DNA of 35,073 nt from Streptomyces sp. SID486 (GCF_009865385.1 NZ_WWJT01000202.1:1-35073); one strand, 5' to 3'; positions 8,117 through 15,983 are shown, counted from the stretch's first letter. A program made the numbers and translations. The notes: generated by a model not told the origin, from the sequence alone.

Positions 8117-9256
8117 CTACTTCCCCTTCGCCGGAATGCGTTCCGTCCAGACGATCTCCTGGTCCACGGACGAGAAGACACCCTTGTCGCGGTTGAACTT
8201 CTCGAGCCAGTCGTAGTAGCCGACGTAGTGCAGGAACGACTCGTTGCTCGTGTTGTTGTGCAGCTGGTACTCGACGACCAGGGAGCCGTCGGGATCCTCG
8301 CCCTTGACCGTGTAGTGCAGGTTGTACGAACCCGTGAACGCCTCGCCGAGATGGTCCTCGTCGCCGGTGGCGATCGCGGGGATGTCTGTGGTGACGAGCT
8401 TCTTCAGCGCGCCCAGCTTGCCGCCCGACGAGATCGAGTACGACACGTCGCCCTCGGGCCGGCCCTTCTCCCGGAACTGGTCGAGCGTGTCCAGGCGCAG
8501 CTGCTTCATGCTTTCGCTGGACCGGATCAGCTCGGTCATCTCGTCACCCTGGTGGTACTCGCGGTGCCGGGACCCGTCGCCGGACACCCAGTCCCAGCCG
8601 AGCGAGTACGGGTCGTCCGAACTGTGCGCCGGATAGGGGTCCGCTCCCCGCATGGCCAGGCCGAGCGCGCTGTACTCGTCCTCCCCGATCCTCTTCGTGG
8701 AGTCGATGTCCGTGAACTTCGGGTCGTCGTTGAACCACTGCCCGAGGCCGACGTCCGACGCCAGGCTGTAGGCCAGGTTGCGATCGGCCGCGACGCCGCG
8801 TTCGAGGATCCGCGCCATCTCCTGCTGCGCCGTCTCGATGGTCTTGCTCTCCTCCTCGGTGAGAGTGGCCTTGCAGGCGCCGCCGACGACGTCGCGGGCG
8901 AGGGTGCCGTCCCGGTTGATGTGGAGGCCCTTCTCCGCGGCCCGCCGGACGGCGTCCTTGAGGTCCTTCTGGGCGGACTTCAGATCGCCCGCCGCGTCCT
9001 CGACCACGCGTCGCGCGGCGTCCGCCACCTTCGTGGCGTCCTCCAGCTGACGCTGGATGTCGTCGATCATCCTCCAGGCGTACGGGGCCGCGACGCCCTC
9101 CCAGTAGCCCTTGTTGCGCAGCGGGCTGAGGACCTCGTCGTGCATGCGCTTGCCCAGACCCTTGATGTCGCGGTGGATGTCCTCCCACCGGTCCGCCAGG
9201 TCGTCCAGGGCCGACAGGTCCGCGGCCAGCAGGTCCTCGAAGAAGGTGCCGCTCAT
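8117..9256 (-). CDS. WXG/LXG-like helical protein with C-terminal beta domain
   Basis: 379-residue cytoplasmic-looking protein without a signal peptide. The first ~120 residues are strongly helical (DDLADRWEDIHRDIKGLGKRM, then KGYWEGVAAPYAWRMIDDI) with a W-x-G turn between helices, resembling WXG100/LXG substrates of type VII secretion. The C-terminal ~110 residues are different, with beta-strand character (FTGSYNLHYTVKG, GSLVVEYQLHNNTSNES) ending in ...VWTERIPAKGK. I cannot assign an enzymatic motif. Start ATG (9256) overlaps the TGA of the upstream helical gene by one base, so translation is coupled. A secreted effector or spore/envelope protein are both possible; type VII export is inference, and no ESX machinery lies in the window. 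Confidence 0.8.
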   Translation of the reverse strand: MSGTFFEDLLAADLSALDDLADRWEDIHRDIKGLGKRMHDEVLSPLRNKGYWEGVAAPYAWRMIDDIQRQLEDATKVADAARRVVEDAAGDLKSAQKDLKDAVRRAAEKGLHINRDGTLARDVVGGACKATLTEEESKTIETAQQEMARILERGVAADRNLAYSLASDVGLGQWFNDDPKFTDIDSTKRIGEDEYSALGLAMRGADPYPAHSSDDPYSLGWDWVSGDGSRHREYHQGDEMTELIRSSESMKQLRLDTLDQFREKGRPEGDVSYSISSGGKLGALKKLVTTDIPAIATGDEDHLGEAFTGSYNLHYTVKGEDPDGSLVVEYQLHNNTSNESFLHYVGYYDWLEKFNRDKGVFSSVDQEIVWTERIPAKGK

Positions 9257-9801
9257 CAGTAGTCCTCCAGCGCCGACCTGATCCGCACCTGGTTCGCCGT
9301 CAGCCCCACGGCGACGTCGGTCCTGGTGTAGGTGCCGTCACTGGACCGCAGGCTCTCGGCGATATGGGCGAGCCATGCCGTCACCGTGCCGGCCTGCCGC
9401 TCCCACTGCCGGTGGGCGAGCTGGACCGCCAGGGCGGACTCCAGCGTCCCCAGGGCCCGCGCGGCCTTCCGGGCCGGTTCCTCCAGCGAGGCGGCCGGCT
9501 TGTAGAACGCGTCGCGGATGGCGTCGGCCTGGCCGGCGGCCTTCTTGAGCACGCCCGGGGCGATCTTCAGATCGTCCCCCGCGCCGGCGGGAGGCTGCGG
9601 CGGCTTGATGAACCCGGGCGGCGGACGGAACTGCGGCCGGTCCAGCGGATCGGCGGTGCTGTCGGCGGCCGGCGCCGTGTAGTGCCCTTCGAAGCCCGGC
9701 AGGACGCCGTGCCGTTCGATCTCGTCCGGAGACAGCGGCAGTTTCGACTGTTCCGGTTCGGGGAGCTTGTCGTCCCCGGGTACTGCTTCTTGTTCGCTCA
9801 C
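9256..9801 (-). CDS. EspC/WXG100-like small helical protein
   Basis: 181-residue protein. The first ~80 residues are acidic and proline-rich and likely disordered (ending in RPPPGFIKPPQPP). The rest is a helical hairpin (LKIAPGVLKKAAGQADAI... then QLAHRQWERQAGTVTAWL) with Trp before the turn and a conserved-looking YTRTDVAVG near the end, similar to EspC-type or WXG100-like ESX-associated proteins. Start GTG at 9801 is preceded by GGGGGA. It is the first gene of the three-gene operon and overlaps the next start by one base (TGATG). A chaperone or heterodimer partner for the following WXG/LXG-like protein is the simplest inference. Confidence 0.8.
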   Translation of the reverse strand: MSEQEAVPGDDKLPEPEQSKLPLSPDEIERHGVLPGFEGHYTAPAADSTADPLDRPQFRPPPGFIKPPQPPAGAGDDLKIAPGVLKKAAGQADAIRDAFYKPAASLEEPARKAARALGTLESALAVQLAHRQWERQAGTVTAWLAHIAESLRSSDGTYTRTDVAVGLTANQVRIRSALEDY

Positions 9802-9987
9802 GAGTGATCCCCCGACTGCCCGGCCGACGGCACGGCAGGGCGTGACTCGGCCGCGTTCCGGCAATGGTCAGGTCGTCATCATCTCAGCGGTGTGATCATC
9901 GGCGGGCATCCGGGCCCAGTCGCGGGGCCTCCCGGGGCCGGGGGACGTGCCGAGCGCCGACCCCGTGAGCGCGCGCGGGTGATGCCG

Positions 9988-9993
9988 TAGCGT
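9988..9993 (+). promoter_or_regulatory. -10 element for a probable leaderless transcript (upstream of EamA)
   Basis: TAGCGT is a good Streptomyces -10 hexamer ending 7 nt before the ATG at 10001, so transcription should begin at or next to the start codon. A weak -35 (GTGAGC, 9965-9970) lies 17 bp upstream. The rest of 9802-10000 holds no gene that I can support. Confidence 0.45.
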
Positions 9994-10000
9994 GCCCGTC

Positions 10001-10114
10001 ATGACGACGACAGCCGCCACTGACGCCGAGAGGTCCCGGTCCCGTCCCCGGTTCGCCGAAGCGCGGCGGGCGCACGGCCGCGCGGACGGGGTGTCGCGCG
10101 AGCGGACCGCGTGA
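10001..10114 (+). CDS. Small Arg-rich ORF translationally coupled to EamA
   Basis: 37-codon frame starting MTTTAATDAERSRSRPRF and rich in Arg and Ala. It is preceded by a -10 hexamer 7 nt away (leaderless arrangement). Its stop overlaps the GTG of the transporter gene in the classic GTGA four-base overlap (10111-10114). The transporter start has no convincing SD of its own, so ribosomes finishing this ORF may re-initiate there. No family is recognised. It may be a leader peptide, a small protein, or an annotation accident caused by high GC. The coupling geometry is seen; function is inference. Confidence 0.45.
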   Translation: MTTTAATDAERSRSRPRFAEARRAHGRADGVSRERTA

Positions 10115-10956
10115 CACCGCTCGTCGCGGCGGCCGTACTGCTCGCCGCCGTCACCCACGCCGGCTGGAACGCCCTCGCGCACCGCGTCACCGACAAGCTC
10201 GCCGGCTTCGCCCTGATCTCCGGCGGCGGGCTGCTGATCGGGCTCGCCGCGACACCGTTCGTGGCGTTCCCGGCGGGCCCCGCCTGGACGTACCTGTTCG
10301 TCTCGGCGGCCGTGCACATCGCCTACTACGCGCTGCTGATGACCTCGTTCCGGCTGGGCGACTTCGGGCAGGCGTACCCCATCGCGCGCGGCAGCGCCCC
10401 GCTCCTGGTCACCCTGCTCGCGGCCGTCTTCGCGCACGAGGTGCCCGGCGCCTGGGCGAGCGCCGGCATCGCCGTGTCCTGCCTCGGCCTGACCGGCGTC
10501 AGCCTGTGGGGGGTGCGCGGCAGCCGGCCCGACTGGGCGGCCGTCGGCGCGGCCCTCGCGACCGGCCTCACGGTCGCCGCCTACACGGTCATCGACGGTC
10601 TGGGCGTACGGGCCGCCCACACGCCCCTCGGGTACACCGCGTGGCTCATGGCCGTCCAGGGGGCCGCCATCCCCGCGTTCCTCTGCGTACGCGCGCGGGG
10701 CGACACGGTACGGCTGCTGCGCCCGTACGCGGCCGTCGGCCTGCTCGGCGCCGCCCTGTCCGTCGTCGCGTACGCCCTGGTGCTGTGGGCCCAGACGCGT
10801 GCCGCCCTCGCCCCGGTCGCCGCGCTGCGCGAGTCGTCCATCATCGTCGGCGCCGCCATCGGCGCGCTGTTCTTCAAGGAGAGCTTCGGCGCTCCCCGCA
10901 TCGCGGCGGCCGGCCTGCTGGTCGTGGGGATCGGGCTGATGCTGCGGCCCGGATAG
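10111..10956 (+). CDS. EamA-family (DMT) transporter
   Basis: 281-residue, ten-helix drug/metabolite transporter made of two EamA repeats. The first repeat spans ~1-135 (HAGWNALAHRV start, YPIARGSAPLLVTLLAAVF end). The second spans ~140-280 and ends ESSIIVGAAIGALFFKESFGAPRIAAAGLLVVGIGLML, with the conserved glutamates and Gly-rich helices of the family. DMT proteins export amino acids, metabolites or drugs; the substrate is not evident. The start GTG at 10111 overlaps the stop of a 37-codon upstream frame (GTGA) and lacks a strong SD of its own. It is followed by the independently read DUF1876 gene. Confidence 0.93.
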   Translation: MTPLVAAAVLLAAVTHAGWNALAHRVTDKLAGFALISGGGLLIGLAATPFVAFPAGPAWTYLFVSAAVHIAYYALLMTSFRLGDFGQAYPIARGSAPLLVTLLAAVFAHEVPGAWASAGIAVSCLGLTGVSLWGVRGSRPDWAAVGAALATGLTVAAYTVIDGLGVRAAHTPLGYTAWLMAVQGAAIPAFLCVRARGDTVRLLRPYAAVGLLGAALSVVAYALVLWAQTRAALAPVAALRESSIIVGAAIGALFFKESFGAPRIAAAGLLVVGIGLMLRPG

Positions 10957-11062
10957 GGCGCGCGCAGCCGTGCGCGGCGCCGCACCGCCGCCCCGGTGCC
11001 GACATGACGGGCCGGGGTGCGGTGGCGCACCCTGGAAGCAGCGATTGTCGGAGGTGGTCGTC

Positions 11063-11338
11063 ATGATGCACACCCCTGTCGGATGGCACATCGAGCTGGA
11101 GTTCATGGAGGACGATCAGCACACCCGCGCGGTGGCCATGGTGCGCCTGCCCGACGGCGCCGAGGTACGCGGGCACGGGCGGGCCAGCAGGCACCGCGTC
11201 GACGCGAACCAGCCCCGGGTCGGCGAGGAGATCGCCGGCGCCCGGGCGCTCAACGAACTCGCCATGCAGCTGCTGACCAAGGCCCACGAGGAGATCGACG
11301 CGGACTCCGGGCGGATCTCGCACCCGATCCACGTGTGA
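11063..11338 (+). CDS. DUF1876 domain protein
   Basis: 91-residue cytoplasmic protein covering the full DUF1876 family length: WHIELEFMEDDQHTRAVAMV strand region, LPDGAEVRGHGRASRHR, then the helix RVGEEIAGARALNELAMQLL. The fold is described as dsRBD-like, and the role is unknown; the family is common in actinobacteria. ATG at 11063 has GGAGG 8 nt upstream; a second ATG follows immediately. It is a single-gene unit, convergent with the serine hydrolase whose stop is at 11370. Confidence 0.92.
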   Translation: MMHTPVGWHIELEFMEDDQHTRAVAMVRLPDGAEVRGHGRASRHRVDANQPRVGEEIAGARALNELAMQLLTKAHEEIDADSGRISHPIHV

Positions 11339-11369
11339 CGCCGTCCGGCGCGCGGGTGCCGCCGTCGGA

Positions 11370-12530
11370 TCAGGCGAGCGCCGTGCGCACGGCCCGTACG
11401 AGCGCCTGCGCCCTCGGGTCGGCCGTCACACTCTGCCGGAACCCGTTGGTGACGTAGCCGAAGGCGATGCCGGTCTCCGGATCGGCGAAGGCGAGGGCAC
11501 CGCCGCGGCCGGGGTGGCCGAAGGAACCGGGGGAGAGCAGCGGGGACGCGGGGCCGTGCAGCATGTACCCGAGGCCGAAGCGGGTGCCGACGACCAGGAC
11601 GCGGTCCGCTCCGGCGGACCGCTCGGCGCGGGCCAGCTCCATGGTCTGCGGGGTGAACAGGCGGGTCCCGCCGTCCACGTCGCCTATGAGCGAGGCGTAC
11701 AGACGGGCCAGTCCGTCGGCCGTGGCGATGCCGTTGGAGGCGGGCAGGGCGGCGGCCCGGTAGGCGGGGGCGTTCTCGTCGGGGAGCGGGGTGATCGCGG
11801 CGAACGCGCGCCGGGTGAGGGAGCCGGGGTCGGCGTACGCCTCGGCCACCGCGCGCTTGGGCCGGGTCTTCAGGCCGCCGGCGGTCTCGGGCGTCCGGGC
11901 CGGTCCGACGCGGCCCACGTGCGCCTGGCGCGGCTGCGGCAGGCCGAGCCACAGGTCCGCGCCGACGGGTGCGGCGATCTCGTCCGCCAGCCATTCGCCG
12001 ACCGGGCGGCCGGTGATCCGGCGCAGGAGCTCACCGGTGAGCCAGCTGTAGGTCTGCGCGTGGTAGCCGTGGTCCGTGCCCGGCTCCCAGGCCGGCGCCT
12101 GGGAGGCGACCGCCGCGGCACCGGTACCGGGGTCGGCGGCCTCGGCGGGGGTCAGGGGGCGGTCCAGGGCCGGCACGCCCGCTCGGTGGGCGAGCAGGTG
12201 CCAGACACGCGTGTGCTCCTTGCCGGCCGCCTTGTACTCCGGCCAGTACGTGCCGACCGGGGCGTCCAGGTCCAGCTCGCCGCGCTGGTGCAGGAGCAGC
12301 AGCGCGGCGGCGGCGACGCCCTTGGTGGCGGAGCGCACGATCTGCGCGGTCCCGCGCTGCCAGGGGGTCTCGCCGTCCACGTCCCGGGTTCCGGCCCACA
12401 GGTCCACGACCCGGTGGCCGCCGCGGTAGACGGCCACGGCCGCGCCGCGCTCGCCGAGCAGCGCGAAGTTCGCCGCGAACGCCTCCCTGACCGGCTCGAA
12501 GCCCTCGGCCACTGTGCCGTGCACGTCCAC
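11370..12530 (-). CDS. Serine hydrolase (class C beta-lactamase/EstB-type esterase)
   Basis: 386-residue beta-lactamase-fold hydrolase. The catalytic SxxK motif is SATK (Ser67/Lys70), preceded by the family sequence WQRGTAQIVR. The second-motif Tyr lies in HGYHAQTYSWLTGELLRRI, and HPGRGG near residue ~335 replaces the KTG triad, as in EstB-type esterases rather than true beta-lactamases. The N-terminal VYRGGHRVVDLWAG is also typical. No signal peptide, so a cytoplasmic esterase or peptidase is likely. I take GTG at 12530 as the start because the upstream extension is Cys/Pro-rich and unlike the family; GTG 12524 is an alternative. It lies downstream of the nik/cbi operon, separated by a 260-bp tandem repeat array. 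Confidence 0.9.
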   Translation of the reverse strand: MDVHGTVAEGFEPVREAFAANFALLGERGAAVAVYRGGHRVVDLWAGTRDVDGETPWQRGTAQIVRSATKGVAAAALLLLHQRGELDLDAPVGTYWPEYKAAGKEHTRVWHLLAHRAGVPALDRPLTPAEAADPGTGAAAVASQAPAWEPGTDHGYHAQTYSWLTGELLRRITGRPVGEWLADEIAAPVGADLWLGLPQPRQAHVGRVGPARTPETAGGLKTRPKRAVAEAYADPGSLTRRAFAAITPLPDENAPAYRAAALPASNGIATADGLARLYASLIGDVDGGTRLFTPQTMELARAERSAGADRVLVVGTRFGLGYMLHGPASPLLSPGSFGHPGRGGALAFADPETGIAFGYVTNGFRQSVTADPRAQALVRAVRTALA

Positions 12531-12639
12531 GCCCGCCGTCCCTTTCCCTCGCCCAAGACAGTGCCTGCAACAGCGGCCTCCCGCCTGCGATTCCTCGGCG
12601 GGGGGCGGGACGGGCGTGAGATGTCTCTCAGTAAAGGGG

Positions 12640-12900
12640 GGCGCCTCGGGGCATCCGGGGCCCCTCGGCACTCACCACGGGGAGACGCCTCGGCATGGGG
12701 ACGCCTCGGCACGGGGAGACGCCTCGGCACGGGGAGACGCCTCGGCATGGGGACGCCTCGGCACGGGGAGACGCCTCGGCACGGGGAGACGCCTCGGCAT
12801 GGTGGGACGCCCCGGCACCGTGGGCGTCTCGGCACAGCGGACCCCTCGGCACCGCGGACCCCTCGGCGCCGCGGACCCCCTGGCGGCGTCCGCGGGTGCC
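12640..12900. repeat. 16-18-bp tandem repeat array downstream of the ECF transporter
   Basis: About 12 head-to-tail units based on ACGCCTCGGCACGGGGAG. Clean 18-bp copies are at 12701, 12719, 12753 and 12771, and 16-bp variants (ACGCCTCGGCATGGGG) are at 12685 and 12737. The 16+18+18 block at 12685-12736 is repeated exactly at 12737-12788 (52-bp higher-order duplication). Units decay toward 12900 and run into the 3' end of the ATPase gene (stop 12902). It fills most of the 371-bp gap 12531-12901, and no gene is supported there. Confidence 0.9.
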
Positions 12901-12901
12901 G

Positions 12902-13684
12902 TCAGCGCCCCGGCGTCCGCGCCACCGCGCGCGGATCGAAGCCGAACGGCAGCTCCAGCCGGTGCGCGCCCATCAGCGCGTCGTCGGAGAGCAGGGTCCC
13001 GGTCGGGCCGTCCGCCACGATCACTCCGTCGCTGAGGACGAGCGAGCGCGGGCACAGCTCCAGGGCGTAGGGCAGGTCGTGGGTGACCATGAGGACCGTG
13101 ACGTCCAGGGAGCGCAGGATGTCGGCGAGCTCCCGGCGGGAGGCCGGGTCCAGGTTGGAGGAGGGCTCGTCCAGGACCAGGATCTCCGGCTCCATGGCGA
13201 GCACGGTGGCCACCGCGACGCGCCGGCGCTGCCCGAAGGAGAGGTGGTGCGGCGGCCGGTCGGCGAAGTCCTGCATCCCGACCCGTTCCAGGGCGGTGCG
13301 CACCCGCTCCTCCAGCGCCGCGCCCCTGATCCCGGCGGCGGCGGGCCCGAACGCCACGTCCTCCCGCACGGTCGGCATGAACAACTGGTCGTCCGGGTCC
13401 TGGAAGACGATGCCGACCTTCTGCCGGATCGCGGCCATGTGCTCCTTGCCGACCGGCAGCCCGGCGACGGTCACCGTGCCGGTGCCGCCCCCCAGGATGC
13501 CGTTGAGGTGCAGCACCAGGGTCGTCTTGCCGGCGCCGTTGGGGCCGAGCAGGGCGACCCGCTCGCCGCGGGCGAGGGAGAAGTCCACACCGAACAGGGC
13601 CTGGTGCCCGTCCGGGTAGGCGAAGGCGAGGCCGGAGACCTCCAGCGAGGGCACGGGCGCGGACGCGGGCGTAGCAGTACTCAC
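12902..13684 (-). CDS. cbiO: ECF transporter ATPase (CbiO/NikO type)
   Basis: 260-residue ABC ATPase that powers the nickel/cobalt ECF importer. Motifs: Walker A GPNGAGKTT (~50), Q-loop QDPDDQLF, signature LSFGQRRR, Walker B ILVLDEP, and switch His in VTHDL. The N-terminal LAFAYPDGHQALFGVDFSL is typical of CbiO/EcfA. The GTG at 13684 overlaps the stop of the T-component gene by four bases (GTGA), giving tight coupling; an in-frame ATG at 13693 is less likely. It is the last gene of the operon from 15496. Its 3' end merges into a tandem repeat array. Confidence 0.95.
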   Translation of the reverse strand: MSTATPASAPVPSLEVSGLAFAYPDGHQALFGVDFSLARGERVALLGPNGAGKTTLVLHLNGILGGGTGTVTVAGLPVGKEHMAAIRQKVGIVFQDPDDQLFMPTVREDVAFGPAAAGIRGAALEERVRTALERVGMQDFADRPPHHLSFGQRRRVAVATVLAMEPEILVLDEPSSNLDPASRRELADILRSLDVTVLMVTHDLPYALELCPRSLVLSDGVIVADGPTGTLLSDDALMGAHRLELPFGFDPRAVARTPGR

Positions 13685-14442
13685 AGGACCCATCCCAGCA
13701 GACAGACGACGAGGGCGGCGCAGGGGAGGCCCAGCGCGTGCCGCCACTGCGCGCCGGACGCGGTCACCTCGTCGATGACCGGCATCGCGCCCGCGTAGCC
13801 GCGGCTCACCATCGCCAGGTGCACGCGCTCCCCGCGCTCGTAGGAGCGGATGAACAGCGCACCGGCGGACTTGGCGAGGACGCCCCAGTGCCGTACGCCC
13901 TTCGCCTCGAAGCCGCGCGACTCCCGGGCGATCCTCATCCGCCGCATCTCGTCGGTGATGACGTCACCGTAACGGATCATGAAGGACGCGATCTGCACCA
14001 GGAGCGGCGGCAGCTTCAGCCGCTGCAGCCCGAGCAGCAGCTCGCGCAGCTCGGTCGTGGCGGCCAGCAGCACGGAGGCGGCGACGCCGAGGGTGCCCTT
14101 GGCGAGCACGTTCCAGGCGCCCCAGAGCCCGTTCACGCTCAGCGACAGCCCCAGCGCGTGCACCCGCTCGCCCTCCGCCACGAACGGCATGAGCACCGCG
14201 AACGCGACGAACGGCACCTCGATCAGCAGCCGCTTGAGCAGGAAGCCGGCCGGCACCCGCGCGGTGCGGGCGACGGCCGCGAGCAGTACGGCGTACACCG
14301 CGAACGCCCACATCGCCTCGCGCGGCGTCGACACTACGACCACCACGAACAGGAACGCGGCGGCGAGCTTGGTGTGCGGCGGCAGGCCGTGCACGGGCGA
14401 GTGCCCGTGCCGGTAGAGCCTGTGCGCGTGCCCGGCACCCAT
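13681..14442 (-). CDS. cbiQ: ECF transporter transmembrane (T) component CbiQ/NikQ
   Basis: 253-residue integral membrane coupling protein with 5-6 helices. It carries the two Ala-Arg-Gly type coupling motifs of EcfT proteins: RIARESRGF (~180) and VHLAMVSRGY (~218). These contact the ATPase subunits. It links the CbiM substrate component to CbiO. ATG at 14442 is one base after the upstream stop (TGACATG), and its own stop overlaps the next start by four bases, so the three subunits are co-translated. Substrate is nickel or cobalt; the Nur-type operator upstream favours nickel (inference). Confidence 0.95.
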   Translation of the reverse strand: MGAGHAHRLYRHGHSPVHGLPPHTKLAAAFLFVVVVVSTPREAMWAFAVYAVLLAAVARTARVPAGFLLKRLLIEVPFVAFAVLMPFVAEGERVHALGLSLSVNGLWGAWNVLAKGTLGVAASVLLAATTELRELLLGLQRLKLPPLLVQIASFMIRYGDVITDEMRRMRIARESRGFEAKGVRHWGVLAKSAGALFIRSYERGERVHLAMVSRGYAGAMPVIDEVTASGAQWRHALGLPCAALVVCLLGWVL

Positions 14443-14443
14443 G

Positions 14444-15496
14444 TCAGACGCCGGTGTTCACGGGGGACGCGTCGGCGTCGCGCCGCCTGCGCAGCGCCCA
14501 GAACACCGCACTGCCCGCGACGACGGTGACGCCCACGCCGATCACCCCGGCGAGGCCGCCGGACAGGCGGGCGTCGGAGACGTCCTTGACGCCGTAGTCG
14601 GCCAGCGGCGAGCCGGCCGAGGCGTGCTTCTCCTCCTTCTTGTCGATCCCCTTGTCGTGCGCGACCTTCTCCAGGCCGTCGGGGTTCGCGGAGGCGTAGA
14701 AGCTGACGAAGCCGGCGAGGACGAGCGAGGTGACCAGGCCGGTCACCCACAGGGTGCGCCGGGAGGTGCGTGGCGCCGCGGGCACCGTGGGCGGTGCGAG
14801 CGCCGGGGCGTCCACCAGGTCGCCGTTGACGCGCAACTGGAGCCGCCGGCGCAGACCGCGCGCACCGTGCACCAGGTCCGGGCGGACGGCGATGACGGCG
14901 CCGACCGTGAGCGCGGTGATGACCGCCTCGCCGATGCCGATCAGCACATGCACACCGATCATGGCGGTCGCGACCTTGCCGATGGAGACGTCGGTGGTGC
15001 CGCCGACCGCGTAGATCAGGGTGAAGACGACCGCGGCGGCCGGCACCGACACCAGCGCGGCGACGAAGGAGGCGACCGTGACCGAACGCCGCTTGCGGGG
15101 CAGCACGGCCAGCAGGGCGCGGAACACGGCGTACGACACGACGGTGGTGGTGATCGCCATGTCGGTGATGTTCACGCCGAGCGCGGTGAGGCCGCCGTCG
15201 GCGAACAGCACGCCCTGCATGAGCAGCACGACCGACACGCACAGCACGGCCGTGCAGGGGCCGACGAGTATCGCGGCCAGCGCGCCGCCGAGCAGATGGC
15301 CGCTGGTCCCGGCGGCGACCGGGAAGTTCAGCATCTGTACGGCGAAGATGAACGCCGCCACCAGGCCGGCCAGTGGCGCGGTGCGTTCGTCGAGTTCGCG
15401 GCGGGCGCCGCGCAGGCTCACCGCGAGGGCGCCGGCGGCGACCACTCCGGTGACCGCGGAGGTCGGGGCGTCGATGAATCCGTCAGGTACGTGCAC
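14444..15496 (-). CDS. cbiM: ECF substrate component CbiM/NikM fused to a PDGLE (CbiN-like) domain
   Basis: 350-residue membrane protein. It begins M-HVPDGFID, the CbiM signature in which the second-residue His and N-terminal amine coordinate Ni(II)/Co(II). Residues ~1-215 are the multi-helix CbiM domain (NFPVAAGTSGHLLGG, GLTALGVNITDMA). After a Pro/Ala linker, residues ~250-335 form a two-helix module containing the PDGLE motif (272-276), the CbiN/NikN-like part supplied as a separate protein in enterobacteria. Start is GTG at 15496 with no SD; a -10 element sits 6 nt before it, implying a leaderless mRNA. First gene of the operon to 12902. Confidence 0.95.
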   Translation of the reverse strand: MHVPDGFIDAPTSAVTGVVAAGALAVSLRGARRELDERTAPLAGLVAAFIFAVQMLNFPVAAGTSGHLLGGALAAILVGPCTAVLCVSVVLLMQGVLFADGGLTALGVNITDMAITTTVVSYAVFRALLAVLPRKRRSVTVASFVAALVSVPAAAVVFTLIYAVGGTTDVSIGKVATAMIGVHVLIGIGEAVITALTVGAVIAVRPDLVHGARGLRRRLQLRVNGDLVDAPALAPPTVPAAPRTSRRTLWVTGLVTSLVLAGFVSFYASANPDGLEKVAHDKGIDKKEEKHASAGSPLADYGVKDVSDARLSGGLAGVIGVGVTVVAGSAVFWALRRRRDADASPVNTGV

Positions 15497-15502
15497 CCGC
15501 CG

Positions 15503-15533
15503 ATTTTAGAGCCGTCTTGCGAATGGTTTGCAA
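15503..15533 (-). promoter_or_regulatory. Nur-type operator and leaderless promoter of the ECF operon
   Basis: TTGCGA-ATGGT-TTGCAA (15517-15533) fits the published Streptomyces Nur box pattern tTGCaa-N5-ttGCAA. Reading the minus strand, TTGCAA at its upstream edge also serves as a plausible -35 with 19-bp spacing to TAAAAT (15508-15503), which ends 6 nt before the GTG start. Nickel-bound Nur would block this promoter. The box match is seen; regulation by Nur is inference from the known S. coelicolor nik cluster. Confidence 0.7.
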
Positions 15534-15644
15534 GAGAGAGGCGCTCTCGGCTTTCACCGGGCGGGTGCCGCAAAGTGTGCGACGCTTGATGGAAAGCGGA
15601 TGCACAGCTTTCGCTTAGGTCACGGAGCGTGAGAGGGCGGTCCG

Positions 15645-15983
15645 ATGTCTGTGGTCGAACAGTACGCGCGCGCCCATATCGTCACGGACGAGGAGGACCC
15701 GGGGGCCGTACCCGTCGTGCTGCGGTACGACCCCGACAGTGATCCCCGGTCGGTCCGGGTCGGCCTGCCCGGTCCCCACGAGTGGACCTTCTCCCGCGCG
15801 CTGCTCGAACGGGGTCTGCTGACGCCGGCGGCGAGCGGCGACGTCCGGGTGTGGCCCTGCGGCCGGGTCCAGGCCGTCGTCGAGTTCCACACCGACCACG
15901 GCGTGGAAGTGGTGCAGTTCGAGTCGAAGACCCTGCTCAGGTTCCTGGTGCGGACCTACATCGCCGAGCCGGTGCCGACCTGA
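15645..15983 (+). CDS. ssgE: SsgA-like sporulation/cell-division protein (probably SsgE)
   Basis: 112-residue SALP family protein. Conserved features are the VVLRYDPDSDP start, HEWTFSRALLERGL in the middle, GDVRVWP, then a C-terminal VQFESKTLLRFLVRTY helix. SALPs are restricted to morphologically complex actinomycetes and direct peptidoglycan events in sporulation. SsgE is linked to autolytic spore separation. The specific SsgE call rests on gene neighbourhood (between a MecA-like PBP gene and the cbiM/nikM operon, as I recall for S. coelicolor), so treat the paralogue name as likely but unproven. An inverted repeat GAAAGC...GCTTTC (15592-15612) lies upstream. Its TGA is immediately followed by the convergent PBP stop. 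Confidence 0.85.
   Translation: MSVVEQYARAHIVTDEEDPGAVPVVLRYDPDSDPRSVRVGLPGPHEWTFSRALLERGLLTPAASGDVRVWPCGRVQAVVEFHTDHGVEVVQFESKTLLRFLVRTYIAEPVPT

Noticed and set aside
12640..12900. CRISPR array
   Set aside because: Units are contiguous 16-18-bp repeats without unique spacers, and no cas gene is present.
12514..13070. Plus-strand repeat protein (ETPRHG / GDASARG repeats) across the array
   Set aside because: All frames are open in this array because the unit has no stops; no SD or start context, and it overlaps the real cbiO gene.
15497..15644. Cobalamin riboswitch upstream of cbiM
   Set aside because: The -10 ends 6 nt before the start, leaving no leader RNA, and no B12-box-like sequence was seen.
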